A stretch of 50,922 bases of DNA from Propionibacterium sp. (GTDB lineage Bacteria > Actinomycetota > Actinomycetes > Propionibacteriales > Propionibacteriaceae). The position numbers were made by a program, and so were the translations under genes. The notes beneath the pieces are model-generated. The model was not told the origin of the DNA, did not search any database, and saw nothing but the letters and a program-made list of their open reading frames with translations. Shown here piece by piece: positions 50,191 to 50,922 of this stretch. The stretch spans positions 1 through 50,922 of the forward strand of contig JAAYTZ010000120.1 of NCBI GenBank assembly GCA_012517965.1, read 5' to 3'. Position 1 is the stretch's first letter, and every line of letters begins with the position of its first letter.

Positions 50191-50922
50191 GGGGGCTCCG
50201 GCGGCTCGCCGCGGCGCAGCGCGCCGCCCACGGTGAGGGGCAACGAGACGAGCAGCACCCAGCAGGCGAGGCCGGCCCAGGCGCTCCACCCCTCCCAGAA
50301 GGCCATGAGGATCGGCGAGTAGGAGTCGAGGGCCGCCAGGGTGCCCAGCAGGAGCGAGCCGCCGCTCACCACCAGGAACTGGGTCCGCACCGGGCCGCGG
50401 CGGTAGCGGGTGAGCCGGGTCGCGAGCAGGAGGGCGGCCACCAGCAGCGGCGCGCTCAACAGCCCGAGGCCGAACCAGGGCGCCAGCGCCCCGGCGGCGA
50501 CGCAGGCGACGACGGCGGGGTGGAGGGCGTCCACGAGGGCCCGGACGGTGACCGGCTGGGGGAGCGGGGCCGGGGGCCGGCCGTAGCCGGCGTACCAGTG
50601 CTCGGCGTCCGGGGGTGGGAACGAGGGCGGGTTGACCGGGGCCTGCGGGTGGGGGGGCAGCGGGGCCGGGGAGCCGATGGGCGCTTCCGGCAGGGCCAGC
50701 GGCTGCCACGGCGTCCAGTCGGTGTGGGCGCGCGGCGCGCTCTGCGGGGCGTGGGCGGCGCCCCACGGCGACGCGTGCGGGGCGGGCGGCGCTGCGGGCA
50801 GGCTCGTCGGCGGGGCCAGCCAGGTCAGCAGTGTGGCGGACGGCGCGAACGGGACGCCGGGGTCGCGGGGCGGCGGCCCGGGGGCGGCGAGGCGGTCCAG
50901 GGGGGGCGCCGCCGCAGGGGCG
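50187..50922 (-). CDS. Proline-rich membrane protein, 5' end outside the window
   Basis: The frame is open from the window edge with no start codon before a GTG at 50534, so the gene most likely begins outside. At least 244 residues are visible. The first 130 are rich in Pro, Ala, His and Trp (for example HASPWGAAHAP and GYGRPPAPLP) and look disordered. Three or four membrane helices follow from about the point matching GTG 50534, with short basic loops (RLTRYRRGPVR). This resembles other envelope proteins of the window that carry a Pro-rich cytoplasmic head. No family is recognised. It overlaps the NUDIX gene by 4 nt. Confidence 0.7.
   Translation of the reverse strand, partial: APAAAPPLDRLAAPGPPPRDPGVPFAPSATLLTWLAPPTSLPAAPPAPHASPWGAAHAPQSAPRAHTDWTPWQPLALPEAPIGSPAPLPPHPQAPVNPPSFPPPDAEHWYAGYGRPPAPLPQPVTVRALVDALHPAVVACVAAGALAPWFGLGLLSAPLLVAALLLATRLTRYRRGPVRTQFLVVSGGSLLLGTLAALDSYSPILMAFWEGWSAWAGLACWVLLVSLPLTVGGALRRGEPPEPP

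Overview
This is a gene-dense, very GC-rich window. It comes from an actinobacterium, most probably a member of the Propionibacteriaceae. The strongest family-level clue is the complete methylmalonyl-CoA carboxytransferase (transcarboxylase) operon at 13949-17664: 5S, 12S, a small protein and the 1.3S biotinyl subunit. This is the enzyme of the Wood-Werkman propionate cycle. General actinobacterial markers agree: SenX3-RegX3, CarD, a DUF3263 protein, a GroEL2-type chaperonin under CIRCE, an LpqE-like lipoprotein beside carD, a Prim-Pol/ligase and frequent GTG starts. Genus and species cannot be read from the sequence.

Layout. (1) 1-13753 is a cell-surface polysaccharide locus. It holds five GT2 glycosyltransferases, a WecB-type sugar-nucleotide epimerase, an NAD-dependent epimerase, an O-acyltransferase, a Wzx-like flippase, an exported PIG-L deacetylase, a DUF2304/dolichol-phosphate-mannose-synthase-like pair and two paralogous DUF2142 membrane proteins. 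(2) 13949-17664 is the transcarboxylase operon. (3) 17732-25744 holds an SDR oxidoreductase, a Prim-Pol/DNA ligase fusion, phosphoglycerate mutase, phoU divergent from senX3-regX3 with a PHO-box-like repeat between them, a divergent PRPP-synthetase-family protein and the LpqE-like lipoprotein. (4) 26072-27761 is carD-ispD-ispF. (5) 27772-39273 holds a zinc peptidase, a DUF2207 protein, a PH-like membrane protein, glyA, an S49 peptidase, rlmB, cysS, a kinase-like DUF4032 protein and an MsiK/UgpC-type ATPase. (6) 39415-44488 holds a VTT/DedA-type protein, an aldo/keto reductase, a methyltransferase, tRNA-Thr(TGT), a small nucleoside-kinase-like protein, manA, a DUF3263 protein and a protein with an HEARH motif. 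(7) 44563-50922 holds groEL with two CIRCE operators, an MFS exporter, a CutC-family protein, a CDF metal exporter with a DtxR/IdeR-like box, a NUDIX hydrolase and the end of a proline-rich membrane protein.

Expression logic. Many genes have a TAnnnT -10 hexamer only 6-7 nt before an ATG or GTG and lack a Shine-Dalgarno sequence, which points to leaderless transcription. In two cases (gpmA, ispD) the TAG stop codon of the upstream gene forms the first half of that -10. Convergent gene pairs are usually separated by short perfect hairpins.

No mobile element, CRISPR array or phage region was seen. The least explained items are a three-copy ~50-bp palindromic repeat at 4716-4861, the 88-residue protein inside the transcarboxylase operon, the paired DUF2142 proteins and the kinase-like DUF4032 protein. 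All functions are assigned by reading motifs; no database search was run.
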